Positions 1-6,200 of a DNA stretch of 13,379 nt are shown piece after piece. Positions within the stretch are counted from its first letter, which is position 1. Every line of letters begins with the position of its first letter. This DNA comes from DASPJQ01 sp035299065. GTDB lineage: Bacteria; Bacteroidota; Bacteroidia; Flavobacteriales_D; UBA2798. Both the position numbers and the translations under genes were made by a program. The notes beneath the pieces were generated by a model that saw only the letters and a list, made by a program, of their open reading frames with translations, was not told where the DNA came from and searched no databases. The stretch spans positions 1-13,379 of the forward strand of contig DATGXI010000093.1 of assembly GCA_035299065.1 (NCBI GenBank). The letters are read 5' to 3'.

Positions 1-168
1 GCTTGGACATTTTTGGGAACAACAGCCATTGTGCCGTTAAAAGAAATGACCAGTGGAATTCAATGTTATTCATTGACCAATGAAGTGGAAGAGCCCGAAA
101 CATATGCTACATTTGTGAAAGAACGCAATAAACAGTTTGAAGAAAAATTAATGCCTGTTCACGTATAA
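1..168 (+). CDS. C-terminal 55 residues of an unrecognised protein (5' end outside window)
   Basis: Frame 1 is open from the first base to a TAA at 166-168, giving 55 residues that begin AWTFLGTTAIVPLKEM and end FEEKLMPVHV. The start lies upstream of the window. The tail is charged (VKERNKQFEEK) and has no motif, signal or membrane segment that I can assign to a family. The stop directly abuts the ATG of the histidine kinase gene (TAAATG), so the two are almost certainly co-transcribed and perhaps translationally coupled. Its reality as a gene is supported by the open frame and the perfect junction. Its function is unknown to me, and no role should be inferred beyond a likely link with the two-component genes. 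Confidence 0.6.
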   Translation, partial: AWTFLGTTAIVPLKEMTSGIQCYSLTNEVEEPETYATFVKERNKQFEEKLMPVHV

Positions 169-1203
169 ATGAACTTAAGCCGCATACGTAAATTATGGTT
201 GCCTGGAGGCATAGCCATCCTTGGCAGCTTTGCAGCTTTGTTTTTATACTTTAAACAATTTCAAGATTTTACTTCTGATAAAATTTTTCAGTTCACGGCT
301 TGTTTTATTGTAAGTATTCTGGTTTTTTGCTGGTCTTCTGTTGTAGCCCTAAGCATGTATACTCCTGTAAGATTTAAATCCGTATATGCAGTTTTGATGA
401 CTGCTGTTTTGGCTTATCTTCAAATTTCACTTTTAACAGGGATTTTTGGGCCAATGATTTTTGGTACAGGCCGAAATATGGATTTTGTGGATGATAATTT
501 TGTTTTGTTATTGTTAATCTCCTTCTTAAATATAAGTATTTTTTCCCAAGGTTATGTTTTACTGGGCGAAACAAAAGAAGAATCAAGCCACAAAGCCCGC
601 CAGGATGAAATAAACGAAATGCTGCGCGAGGCCGAATTACACAAACTGCAGCAACAGTTTCAACCCCATTTTTTATTCAATAGTTTGAATTCAATAAGTG
701 CATTAATTGCCATGCGTCCTGAAGAAGCGCGCACCATGGTCATGAAACTTTCAGACTTTTTGCGAACCACGTTAAAACGCGGTGACGAACAGGGTGTGAC
801 CTTTCAAAATGAAATTGACTATTTGCAATTGTACCTCGACATTGAAAAAGTACGTTTTGGTCACCGGCTGGAAGTGAACATAACCACAACCAATGATGTA
901 TTGCAGGCTAAAATACCTACACTGTTGCTGCAGCCAATTGTAGAAAATGCCATTAAATTTGGTTTGTATGGTACAACTGAAAAAGTGATCATTACCATTG
1001 ACGCAAAAATTCAGCATGGAACTGTTTTGATAACCATAACCAATCCGTTTGACCGCGAAATGTTGCCACAGGCCGGAACAGGTTTTGGGCTGAATGCCAT
1101 TAAACGCAGGTTGTATTTGCTTTTTGCACGAAATGATTTGCTTGAAACAACCACCCGGGAAAATACCTTTATTACCACATTAAAAACGCCTGTTGCACCA
1201 TGA
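169..1203 (+). CDS. LytS-type membrane sensor histidine kinase (His_kinase family, PF06580-like)
   Basis: This is a 344-residue inner-membrane sensor kinase that should phosphorylate the response regulator encoded next. The N-terminal third has about four hydrophobic segments (roughly residues 11-28, 42-63, 71-98 and 110-132) with no recognisable extracytoplasmic sensor domain. A charged helical linker (about 134-160) follows. The phosphoacceptor motif is QPHFLFNSLNSI with His167, the hallmark of the LytS/YehU-type His_kinase domain. The HATPase part has the N-box LLLQPIVENAIKFG (Glu259, Asn260, Lys263) and the glycine motif GTGFGL (303-308), followed by KRRLYLLF. All expected catalytic elements are present, so it looks functional. 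The ATG at 169 directly follows the previous stop, and the gene ends in an ATGA overlap with the regulator, the typical layout of a kinase-regulator pair. The stimulus is unknown. Family assignment is confident, and no specific gene name is justified. Confidence 0.95.
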   Translation: MNLSRIRKLWLPGGIAILGSFAALFLYFKQFQDFTSDKIFQFTACFIVSILVFCWSSVVALSMYTPVRFKSVYAVLMTAVLAYLQISLLTGIFGPMIFGTGRNMDFVDDNFVLLLLISFLNISIFSQGYVLLGETKEESSHKARQDEINEMLREAELHKLQQQFQPHFLFNSLNSISALIAMRPEEARTMVMKLSDFLRTTLKRGDEQGVTFQNEIDYLQLYLDIEKVRFGHRLEVNITTTNDVLQAKIPTLLLQPIVENAIKFGLYGTTEKVIITIDAKIQHGTVLITITNPFDREMLPQAGTGFGLNAIKRRLYLLFARNDLLETTTRENTFITTLKTPVAP

Positions 1204-1940
1204 TAAAAGTTATACTTATTGACGATGAACCCTTGAGCCGTGAACTCATTCGCTCGTACTTGAACGCGTACAAAGAGCTGGAAGTGGTGGAAGAGTGTAG
1301 TGACGGGTTTGAGGGCGTAAAGGCCATTGCAACTCATAAACCCGATTTGGTTTTTTTAGACATTCAAATGCCCAAAATAAACGGGTTTGAAATGCTCGAA
1401 CTGATTGACGAGAATCCCGCAATCATATTTTCAACTGCTTTTGATGAATACGCCATTAAAGCATTTGAAAAAAACGCAATTGATTATTTATTGAAGCCTT
1501 TTTCAAAAGACAGGCTTGACAAAGCAGTAACAAAGTTTTTGGATGCCCATGCAAAAAATACCGTGTACAATGCGCGTCCGGCTATACAGGAACTCTCAAC
1601 CAGTGGCGATACGCCAACACGCATTGTTGTGAAAACAGGCACCAAGGTGAAAATTATTCCTGTTCATGAAATACAATACTTGCAAAGCGAAGATGATTTC
1701 GTGAAAATTGTTACCGCTGAAGGAGGGTATTTAAAAAACCGCACCATGCAGTTTTACGAAGACCATTTGGATAAAACCCAATTTGTACGCGTGCACCGCT
1801 CGTGGATGGTGCATGTAAACCAGGTAACCAAAATTGATAAGTACGGGAAAGAAAGCCATATAATTATTTTGCGCAATGGAACCCAGGTGCCGGTAAGCAA
1901 GCAGGGGTATGCAAAGCTGAAAGAAGCGCTGGGGATTTAG
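1200..1940 (+). CDS. LytTR-family response regulator
   Basis: A 246-residue cytoplasmic transcription regulator, and the expected partner of the LytS-type kinase, because its ATG overlaps that gene's TGA (ATGA, 1200-1203). The receiver domain spans about residues 2-118. It carries the acidic pair Asp8/Asp9 (ILIDDEP), phosphoacceptor Asp54 (VFLDIQMP), Thr79 in the switch position (FSTAF) and Lys99 in the KPF motif. The LytTR DNA-binding domain spans about 141-244, beginning RIVVKTGTKVKIIPVHEI, with YLQSEDDFVKI and FVRVHRSWMVHV as family landmarks. Length and architecture match the usual AgrA/LytR/AlgR-type regulator of Bacteroidota. LytTR proteins usually bind paired ~9-bp direct repeats. Target genes are not identifiable here, although ACAGTT-like words lie just downstream (1944-2027). 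The assignment is firm; the regulon is unknown. Confidence 0.96.
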   Translation: MIKVILIDDEPLSRELIRSYLNAYKELEVVEECSDGFEGVKAIATHKPDLVFLDIQMPKINGFEMLELIDENPAIIFSTAFDEYAIKAFEKNAIDYLLKPFSKDRLDKAVTKFLDAHAKNTVYNARPAIQELSTSGDTPTRIVVKTGTKVKIIPVHEIQYLQSEDDFVKIVTAEGGYLKNRTMQFYEDHLDKTQFVRVHRSWMVHVNQVTKIDKYGKESHIIILRNGTQVPVSKQGYAKLKEALGI

Positions 1941-1943
1941 TTT

Positions 1944-2027
1944 AACAGTTCACAGTTCCTGGTTTCGGGGAACCTATCACCCTAACTAACTATAAAACTA
2001 ATAAACTGTAAACTAGCCAACTGTAAA
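1944..2027. repeat. AACTGT/ACAGTT phrase repeats in the gap after the LytTR gene
   Basis: The 159-bp gap between the regulator and the next gene contains repeated words. On the left are three 7-mers in register: AACAGTT (1944-1950), CACAGTT (1951-1957) and CCTGGTT (1958-1964). To the right, the tetramer AACT recurs at 1984, 1988, 1996, 2004, 2011 and 2019, mostly 7-8 bp apart, and AACTGTAAA occurs exactly at 2004-2012 and 2019-2027. The left words are roughly the reverse complement of the right ones, so the stretch also forms an imperfect inverted repeat. It could be neutral tandem DNA or a regulatory site. The ACAGTT words resemble half of known LytTR/AgrA sites, but the spacing does not match the usual ~21-bp period. 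Confidence 0.5.
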
Positions 2028-2099
2028 TTTTTCCGGTTTTCAATTAAACCTTCAGCGTCCCGGTTAGTCAAACCCTTGTAACACTTAAAATTTGAAATT

Positions 2100-2579
2100 A
2101 TGAAAAAGGTTTTGACATTGGCTGTTTTTACAGCTGTACTGGGTATGAACATGTATGCTCAAAGAAGCAACACGCCTCCGCCACCAAAAGGTGAGCGCGC
2201 AAAAATGACGCCTGAGGAAGCTTCCAAAAAACAAGCTGAGCGCCTTCAAAAAGAATTGGGACTTAACCAAGATCAAAAAATTAAAGTGGAGGGTTTTGCC
2301 CTTACACGTATGAACAACATACAACCCCTTCGTGAAAAAGCAAAAGCAACCGAAAATAAGGAAGAACGAAAAAAACTGCATGAAGAGGCAAAAGTTCACA
2401 TGCGTACGTTTGATGAAAGTGTAAAAAGTATTCTTACAGCTGAACAATTGCCTAAATGGGAAGAACATAAAAAGAAAGTAAAAGCCAACCACAAACGTCA
2501 ACAGGAACGCAGGAAAGCAAAAGGTGGAAAAAGCCAGGGTGAAACCATTGAGGGAATTGACGAATTGGATTACGATTAA
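2100..2579 (+). CDS. Small secreted helical protein, Spy/CpxP-like (LTXXQ / DUF4890-like)
   Basis: A 159-residue protein with a clear Sec signal peptide (MKKVLTLAVFTAVLGMNMYA, cleavage likely after Ala20), so it acts in the periplasm. The mature part opens with a proline run (residues 26-29) and continues as a highly charged, Lys/Glu-rich helical region. It carries LGLNQDQKIKV (53-63) and ILTAEQLPKWEEH (111-123), the second fitting the LTxxQ pattern of Spy/CpxP-type proteins. In Bacteroidota such proteins are usually annotated as DUF4890 or hypothetical. Proteobacterial Spy and CpxP are envelope-stress chaperones, and a similar role here is only an inference. It begins 159 bp after the LytTR gene, on the same strand and behind repeat-rich DNA, so control by that system is possible but unproven. 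A strong terminator follows. The basic tail KRQQERRKAKGGK (132-144) is unusual and may bind an acidic partner. Confidence 0.75.
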   Translation: MKKVLTLAVFTAVLGMNMYAQRSNTPPPPKGERAKMTPEEASKKQAERLQKELGLNQDQKIKVEGFALTRMNNIQPLREKAKATENKEERKKLHEEAKVHMRTFDESVKSILTAEQLPKWEEHKKKVKANHKRQQERRKAKGGKSQGETIEGIDELDYD

Positions 2580-2629
2580 TAAAACATAAGAACACAACCG
2601 GTTTTCTAAATCAGGTTGGGACAAATAAA

Positions 2630-2662
2630 AAAGCCGGAAATAATTTTCCGGCTTTATTTTTT
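2630..2662. terminator. Bidirectional rho-independent terminator between convergent genes
   Basis: A perfect 11-bp stem, AAAGCCGGAAA (2630-2640) and TTTCCGGCTTT (2645-2655), encloses a 4-nt loop. It is followed by a T-rich tract (2657-2662) on the plus strand. An A-rich tract just before the stem (about 2625-2632) provides the U-run on the minus strand. It lies between the stops of the Spy-like gene and the acyl-CoA dehydrogenase gene and should serve both. Confidence 0.9.
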
Positions 2663-2680
2663 ATGGCTAAAAAGAAAAGC

Positions 2681-3823
2681 TTATCCCTTCAGAATCGCCC
2701 TTGAAATAACAATCCTTTGCACCTCTGATGTTCCCTCGTAAATCTGCGTAATTTTTGCATCCCTCATCAAACGTTCAACGTGGTATTCTTTCACAAATCC
2801 ATATCCACCGTGTATTTGCACAGCTTCAACCGTATGTTTCATGGCAACACCTGAGGCAAACAATTTTGCCATTGATCCCGCAAGATCATAATTTTTATGC
2901 TGGTCTTTCAACCAGGCAGCTTTAAGGCATAAATTACGCGCAGCTTCAATTTCGGTTGCCATATCGGCCAGTTTAAATTGAATGGCCTGGTGTTCGCTAA
3001 TTGTTTTGCCAAATGCTTTGCGCTCTTTTGAGTAAGCTTTAGCCAATTCATATGCGCCACTTGCAATTCCCAATGCCTGTGAGGCAATACCAATGCGGCC
3101 GCCTGAAAGTGTTTTCATGGCAAATTTAAATCCAAAACCGTCTTCACCAATCCTGTTGGCCTTTGGTACTTTTACATCGTTAAACAACAAGGTATGTGTA
3201 TCGCTTCCGCGTATTCCCAATTTATCTTCTTTTGCACTTACAACAAATCCTTCCATTCCTTTTTCAACTATGAAAGCATTAATGCCATGGTGTCCTTTTT
3301 CAGGGTAGGTTTGTGCAATTACCAGGTATGTTGAGGCTGTACTACCATTGGTAATCCAGTTTTTTGTTCCGTTCAGCAAATAATAATCGCCCTTGTCAAT
3401 GGCGGTGGTACGCTGGCTTGTTGCATCGCTTCCCGCTTCAGGTTCTGATAAACAAAACGCGCCAATTTTTTCGCCTTTTGCCAATGGAACCAAATATTTC
3501 ATTTTTTGTTCTTCGCTGCCAAATGTTTCAAGCCCCCAGCAAACAAGTGAATTGTTTACGCTCATGCAAACCGATGTGGATGCATCAACCTTTGAAATTT
3601 CTTCCATAGCCAGCACATAGGAAATAGTGTCCATACCACTTCCACCGTATTTTGGGTCAACCATCATTCCCAAAAATCCAAGTTCACCCAATTGCTTAAG
3701 TTCATCCAACGGCACTTTTTGGTGGTTATCGCGTTCAATAACGCCCGGTTTCAATACGTTTTGTGCAAAATCACGCGCGGCAGTTTGTACCGAGATATGC
3801 TCTTCTGAAAGTTCAAAATTCAT
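2681..3823 (-). CDS. Acyl-CoA dehydrogenase (short-chain/butyryl-type)
   Basis: A 380-residue FAD flavoprotein that oxidises acyl-CoA to trans-2-enoyl-CoA, passing electrons to an electron-transfer flavoprotein, as in fatty-acid or branched-chain amino-acid breakdown. The length is normal for the family. The first signature is GAFCLSEPEAGSD (121-133). NGTKNWITNG (151-160) lies in the flavin-binding middle domain. The second signature is VQIHGGYGFVKEYHVERL (335-352). The catalytic base is Glu363 in QIYEGTSEVQRIVISR, the position used by short- and medium-chain enzymes (isovaleryl- and long-chain types use another position). The N-terminus (MNFELSEEHISVQTAARDFA) is standard, so the ATG at 3823 is secure. 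It is divergent from anmK across a 66-bp gap and converges on a terminator shared with the Spy-like gene. A single monocistronic transcript is expected. Exact chain-length specificity cannot be read from the sequence. Confidence 0.96.
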   Translation of the reverse strand: MNFELSEEHISVQTAARDFAQNVLKPGVIERDNHQKVPLDELKQLGELGFLGMMVDPKYGGSGMDTISYVLAMEEISKVDASTSVCMSVNNSLVCWGLETFGSEEQKMKYLVPLAKGEKIGAFCLSEPEAGSDATSQRTTAIDKGDYYLLNGTKNWITNGSTASTYLVIAQTYPEKGHHGINAFIVEKGMEGFVVSAKEDKLGIRGSDTHTLLFNDVKVPKANRIGEDGFGFKFAMKTLSGGRIGIASQALGIASGAYELAKAYSKERKAFGKTISEHQAIQFKLADMATEIEAARNLCLKAAWLKDQHKNYDLAGSMAKLFASGVAMKHTVEAVQIHGGYGFVKEYHVERLMRDAKITQIYEGTSEVQRIVISRAILKG

Positions 3824-3831
3824 TTGTAAAG

Positions 3832-3864
3832 TTGTTTTTTAGCGATGACAAAGATATATTTTTG
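3832..3864 (+). promoter_or_regulatory. Putative Bacteroidota-type promoter for anmK
   Basis: TATTTTTG (3857-3864) matches the -7 pattern TAnnTTTG exactly. A TTG (3832-3834) lies 22 bp upstream as a weak -33 element. A start near 3871 would give a leader of about 20 nt to the ATG at 3890. The -7 element directly abuts that of the divergent gene (3849-3856), making a near-palindrome, CAAAGATA then TATTTTTG. The two polymerase sites therefore overlap. Confidence 0.45.
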
Positions 3865-3878
3865 GGTCAATCTACAAA
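3849..3878 (-). promoter_or_regulatory. Putative Bacteroidota-type promoter for the acyl-CoA dehydrogenase gene
   Basis: Read on the minus strand, TTTG (3878-3875) is followed after 18 bp by TATCTTTG (3856-3849). This is an exact match to the Bacteroidota sigma-A pattern TTTG / TAnnTTTG. A transcript starting near 3843 would have a leader of about 20 nt before the ATG at 3823. Supported by consensus match and position only. Confidence 0.55.
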
Positions 3879-3889
3879 CTAAATTTACC

Positions 3890-4936
3890 ATGGCAAAAGG
3901 CTATTCTGTAATCGGTTTAATGTCGGGAACCTCGGTTGACGGGTTGGACGTGGCCTACTGCCGTTTTGGCGAAAAAAACACCTATGAAATTATAGCCGCA
4001 AAAACCTATAAGTATCCTGATTCCCTTAGCACTCGCCTTAAAAACAACATGGCCCTGGGTACGCTGGCGCTTCTTGAGCTTGATGCTGAACTGGGGCTGC
4101 ACTTTGGCAATACGGTTAATAAATTTTTGAAGGAAACCCGCCTTCCACGCCCAAAAGCCATTGCCAGCCATGGCCATACCGTTTTTCATAATCCCGCTAA
4201 AAAATACACCTTGCAAATTGGCAAAGGCTCACACATTGCAGCCGTAACAGGCATTCCGGTGGTATGTGATTTTCGCAGTACCGATGTGGCACTGGGTGGC
4301 CAGGGCGCACCACTTGTTCCCATTGGCGACCAACTTTTGTTTAAACAATATGATTATTGCCTCAACCTGGGCGGCATTGCAAACATCTCAGTCAAACAAA
4401 ACGGTAAACGCATTGCCTGGGACATAGGCCCTTGCAACTTACCCATAAATATACTCATGCATACGCTGGGTAAAGAGTTTGATAAAAATGGTGACACCGG
4501 TAAAAAAGGTAAAATCATTCCGGCATTGCTTGATGAGTTAAATAACCTTGAGTACTATAAAAAACGTGCACCAAAATCATTGGGCCGTGAGTGGATCTCA
4601 GCCGAACTCATGCATTTTTTACAGGCTTATAAAAACATACCTAACGTATTGCGCACTTACTACGAGCACCTGTCCATTCAAATTTCTTCGGCAGTAAAAA
4701 TAAAAGGCGCATCGGTGTTGGTAACAGGCGGTGGTGCGCACAACACCTTTTTAATGAAACTCATTCACCAAAAAACAAATGCCGTTATCATTACACCACA
4801 ATCGCAAATTATTGATTTCAAAGAAGCATTGATATTTGCTTACCTGGGTTATTTACGCTTGCACAATAAAGTAAACGCATTGAGTAGTGTAACCGGGGCA
4901 AAAAAAGATTCGGTTGGTGGAGCCATTTATGTATAG
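3890..4936 (+). CDS. anmK: Anhydro-N-acetylmuramic acid kinase (AnmK)
   Basis: A cytoplasmic kinase of peptidoglycan recycling: it hydrolyses and phosphorylates 1,6-anhydro-MurNAc with ATP to give MurNAc-6-phosphate (EC 2.7.1.170). With the ATG at 3890 the protein has 348 residues, close to the family norm. Landmarks are the ATP-binding start GLMSGTSVDGLD (9-20), ASHGHTVFHNP (92-102), VCDFRSTDVALGGQGAPLVP (125-144) with the catalytic-type Asp132, LNLGGIANIS (158-167), AWDIGPCN (176-183) and VTGGGAHN (278-285), then DFKEALIFAYLG (309-320). An in-frame ATG at 3845 would add 15 residues (MTKIYFWVNLQTKFT), but it lies inside the predicted promoter and before the likely transcript start, and the family begins near the GLMSGTS motif. 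I therefore use 3890. No murQ or other recycling gene lies beside it here. Confidence 0.95.
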   Translation: MAKGYSVIGLMSGTSVDGLDVAYCRFGEKNTYEIIAAKTYKYPDSLSTRLKNNMALGTLALLELDAELGLHFGNTVNKFLKETRLPRPKAIASHGHTVFHNPAKKYTLQIGKGSHIAAVTGIPVVCDFRSTDVALGGQGAPLVPIGDQLLFKQYDYCLNLGGIANISVKQNGKRIAWDIGPCNLPINILMHTLGKEFDKNGDTGKKGKIIPALLDELNNLEYYKKRAPKSLGREWISAELMHFLQAYKNIPNVLRTYYEHLSIQISSAVKIKGASVLVTGGGAHNTFLMKLIHQKTNAVIITPQSQIIDFKEALIFAYLGYLRLHNKVNALSSVTGAKKDSVGGAIYV

Positions 4937-4953
4937 GCCGCCCCCTCGTCCAT

Positions 4954-4985
4954 AACTACGAATCATGAATCATGAATTGTTCATG
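4954..4985. repeat. 7-bp phrase repeat and small inverted repeat downstream of anmK
   Basis: Consecutive 7-mers in register read AACTACG (4954), AATCATG (4961), AATCATG (4968) and AATTGTT (4975). Overlapping them is an inverted repeat, CATGAA (4971-4976), TTG, TTCATG (4980-4985). There is no following T-run, so it does not look like a normal terminator. Function unknown. Confidence 0.5.
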
Positions 4986-5035
4986 GCCTCGGGCCGGGCT
5001 TTCGCCTTTACTCCTCGCTCGTGAGTACACATCGC

Positions 5036-5069
5036 TGCGGGGTACCGGCTCAATCCCTTGCGGGGTACC
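5036..5069. repeat. Direct repeat TGCGGGGTACC in a locally GC-rich patch
   Basis: TGCGGGGTACC occurs at 5036-5046 and again at 5059-5069, separated by GGCTCAATCCCT. The surrounding patch (about 4985-5075) is more GC-rich than the rest of the window and has several CTCG-type words (CCTCGGG, CCTCGCTCG). This gap, 4937-5304, shows no convincing gene. The patch looks like a repetitive extragenic element, a reading based on composition and the duplicated word only. Confidence 0.45.
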
Positions 5070-5183
5070 ACGGTAAAAAATCAGGTAGGGTCGTATCATA
5101 AACAGGCGCTCGTTTTTAATTCGCTACTGCCCGTAAAATTCCGTTTCGCACGTATTTCAACCCCTAACCGCCTGAATTTCCGC

Positions 5184-5218
5184 ATCTCACATCGTATATC
5201 TCACGTCTCACATCTTCC
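5184..5218. repeat. Five consecutive 7-mers of an ATCTCAC phrase
   Basis: In strict 7-bp register the sequence reads ATCTCAC (5184), ATCGTAT (5191), ATCTCAC (5198), GTCTCAC (5205) and ATCTTCC (5212). This is a degenerate heptanucleotide tandem repeat upstream of the TonB-like gene. It makes a short open frame repetitive (ISHRISHVSHL), which argues against that frame being a gene. Confidence 0.55.
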
Positions 5219-5304
5219 TCAAAACCAATCTTATACACATCCCTTTTGTTAATTATAACAACACCAACTGTAACCATTTTGGCAATCAACCCGTTATCTT
5301 GGCC

Positions 5305-6069
5305 ATGGATATGTACGCTGATTTTGAAGAAAGAAATGGGTTGCAGCAGGTAAAAGCGCTCGTCTTCGCATTGCTGATAGTAGCAGGGATTGTTATTACC
5401 TCAATGTTTGTTTATTTATACCGACCGGTTCCACTTCCAAGTGATGTGGTGGTTGAGCTCGAACTGGGTAGTCCGTATGCCGGTGGTGGCAGTGGCGGTT
5501 CGCAAAAAACCGATCCCCAACCCACCAAAAGTGAGGCCGTGGCCCCTTCCATGACCGACAATGAAAAAGAAGCGCCCGAGGTAAACACGCCAAACAACGT
5601 TAGTACCAAACCCGTTACTTCAAACCATACAACAACAAAACCTAACAACACAAAACCATCCAATCCAAATGCATTGTTTGGCGGTATGAGTGAAGAAGGT
5701 TCGGGTGGCGGTAACAACAACGGTGACGGTAAAGGTGAAGGTGGAAAAAAAGGTGATGGGTATGGTCCCGGTCATGAACCCGGTGTATACAATCCAAATG
5801 GCAATTACAGCCTTGAAGGGCGTAAGCTGTTGGAAAAGCCAACCGTTGAAGGCGGTTTTGATGCTGAAGGTAAAGTGGTGGTAGACATTTGGGTTGACCA
5901 AAACGGCAAAGTAATTCGCACAGCCATCAATGAAAGTTTGACCAACACCAGTAATAAAGATTTGCGTGACCGCGCCAAACGTGCCGCCAAACGCGTGGTA
6001 TGGAATGTTGATAACGGTGCCGACATTGAGCAAAAAGGTTCAGTAACCATTAACTTTAAATTGCACTAG
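5305..6069 (+). CDS. TonB-family energy transducer-like protein
   Basis: A 254-residue inner-membrane protein that should span the periplasm and transmit proton-motive force to outer-membrane TonB-dependent transporters, with ExbB/ExbD as the usual partners. A short cytoplasmic N-terminus is followed by one membrane helix (about residues 17-38, ALVFALLIVAGIVITSMFVY). A long low-complexity Gly/Pro/Lys/Asn/Thr linker follows (about 55-165). A TonB-like C-terminal domain (about 178-254) reads KPTVEGGFDAEGKVVVDIWV, then QNGKV and a final SVTINFKLH. I chose the ATG at 5305; a TTG two codons upstream (5299) and an ATG at 5311 are also in frame. No exbB or exbD lies in this window. The TonB-then-folC order is, as I recall, common in Bacteroidota. 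The domain is divergent from classic TonB, so a non-transport role (as in AgmX/GltJ-type proteins) is possible. Confidence 0.82.
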   Translation: MDMYADFEERNGLQQVKALVFALLIVAGIVITSMFVYLYRPVPLPSDVVVELELGSPYAGGGSGGSQKTDPQPTKSEAVAPSMTDNEKEAPEVNTPNNVSTKPVTSNHTTTKPNNTKPSNPNALFGGMSEEGSGGGNNNGDGKGEGGKKGDGYGPGHEPGVYNPNGNYSLEGRKLLEKPTVEGGFDAEGKVVVDIWVDQNGKVIRTAINESLTNTSNKDLRDRAKRAAKRVVWNVDNGADIEQKGSVTINFKLH

Positions 6070-6087
6070 TAAAAAATATATTTTTGT

Positions 6088-6116
6088 AAAGCCTCGTAGA
6101 AATGCGGGGCTTTTTT
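6088..6116 (+). terminator. Rho-independent terminator of the TonB-like gene
   Basis: A 9-bp stem, AAAGCCTCG (6088-6096) with CGGGGCTTT (6105-6113) including one T-G pair, encloses an 8-nt loop. It is followed by a T-run to 6116. It begins 19 bp after the TAG of the TonB-like gene. Confidence 0.85.
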
Positions 6117-6200
6117 ATTTCACATAATGTTTCTGTAATCCCTCAGCCAATTTCAACTTGCTGTGCAGTTCAATGAAAAACAAGCGTAATGTCAGGTTTT

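Noticed and set aside
1961..1974. GGTT-TCGGGG-AACC hairpin as a terminator of the two-component operon
   Set aside because: The stem is only 4 bp and no T-run follows.
2085..2624. Long minus-strand open frame over the Spy-like gene
   Set aside because: It is a Phe/Leu/Cys-rich shadow of the Lys/Glu-rich coding strand. The plus-strand frame has a proper signal peptide, family motif and terminator.
3845..3889. Upstream ATG of the anmK frame (15 extra residues)
   Set aside because: It lies inside the predicted promoter and ahead of the likely transcript start, and the family begins near the GLMSGTS motif. The ATG at 3890 fits better.
5058..5252. 64-codon plus-strand open frame in the anmK-tonB gap
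   Set aside because: Its C-terminal half is a translation of the 7-bp ATCTCAC repeat (ISHRISHVSHL), its N-terminus overlaps the duplicated GC-rich patch, and no family features are visible.
5620..6033. Minus-strand open frame over the TonB-like gene
   Set aside because: An antisense shadow: the plus-strand frame has the membrane helix, linker and C-terminal domain expected of a TonB-family protein.
6079..6086. TATTTTTG promoter-like element just after the TonB-like gene
   Set aside because: It lies immediately in front of a strong terminator with no gene starting downstream within range, so it is most likely a chance match in AT-rich DNA.
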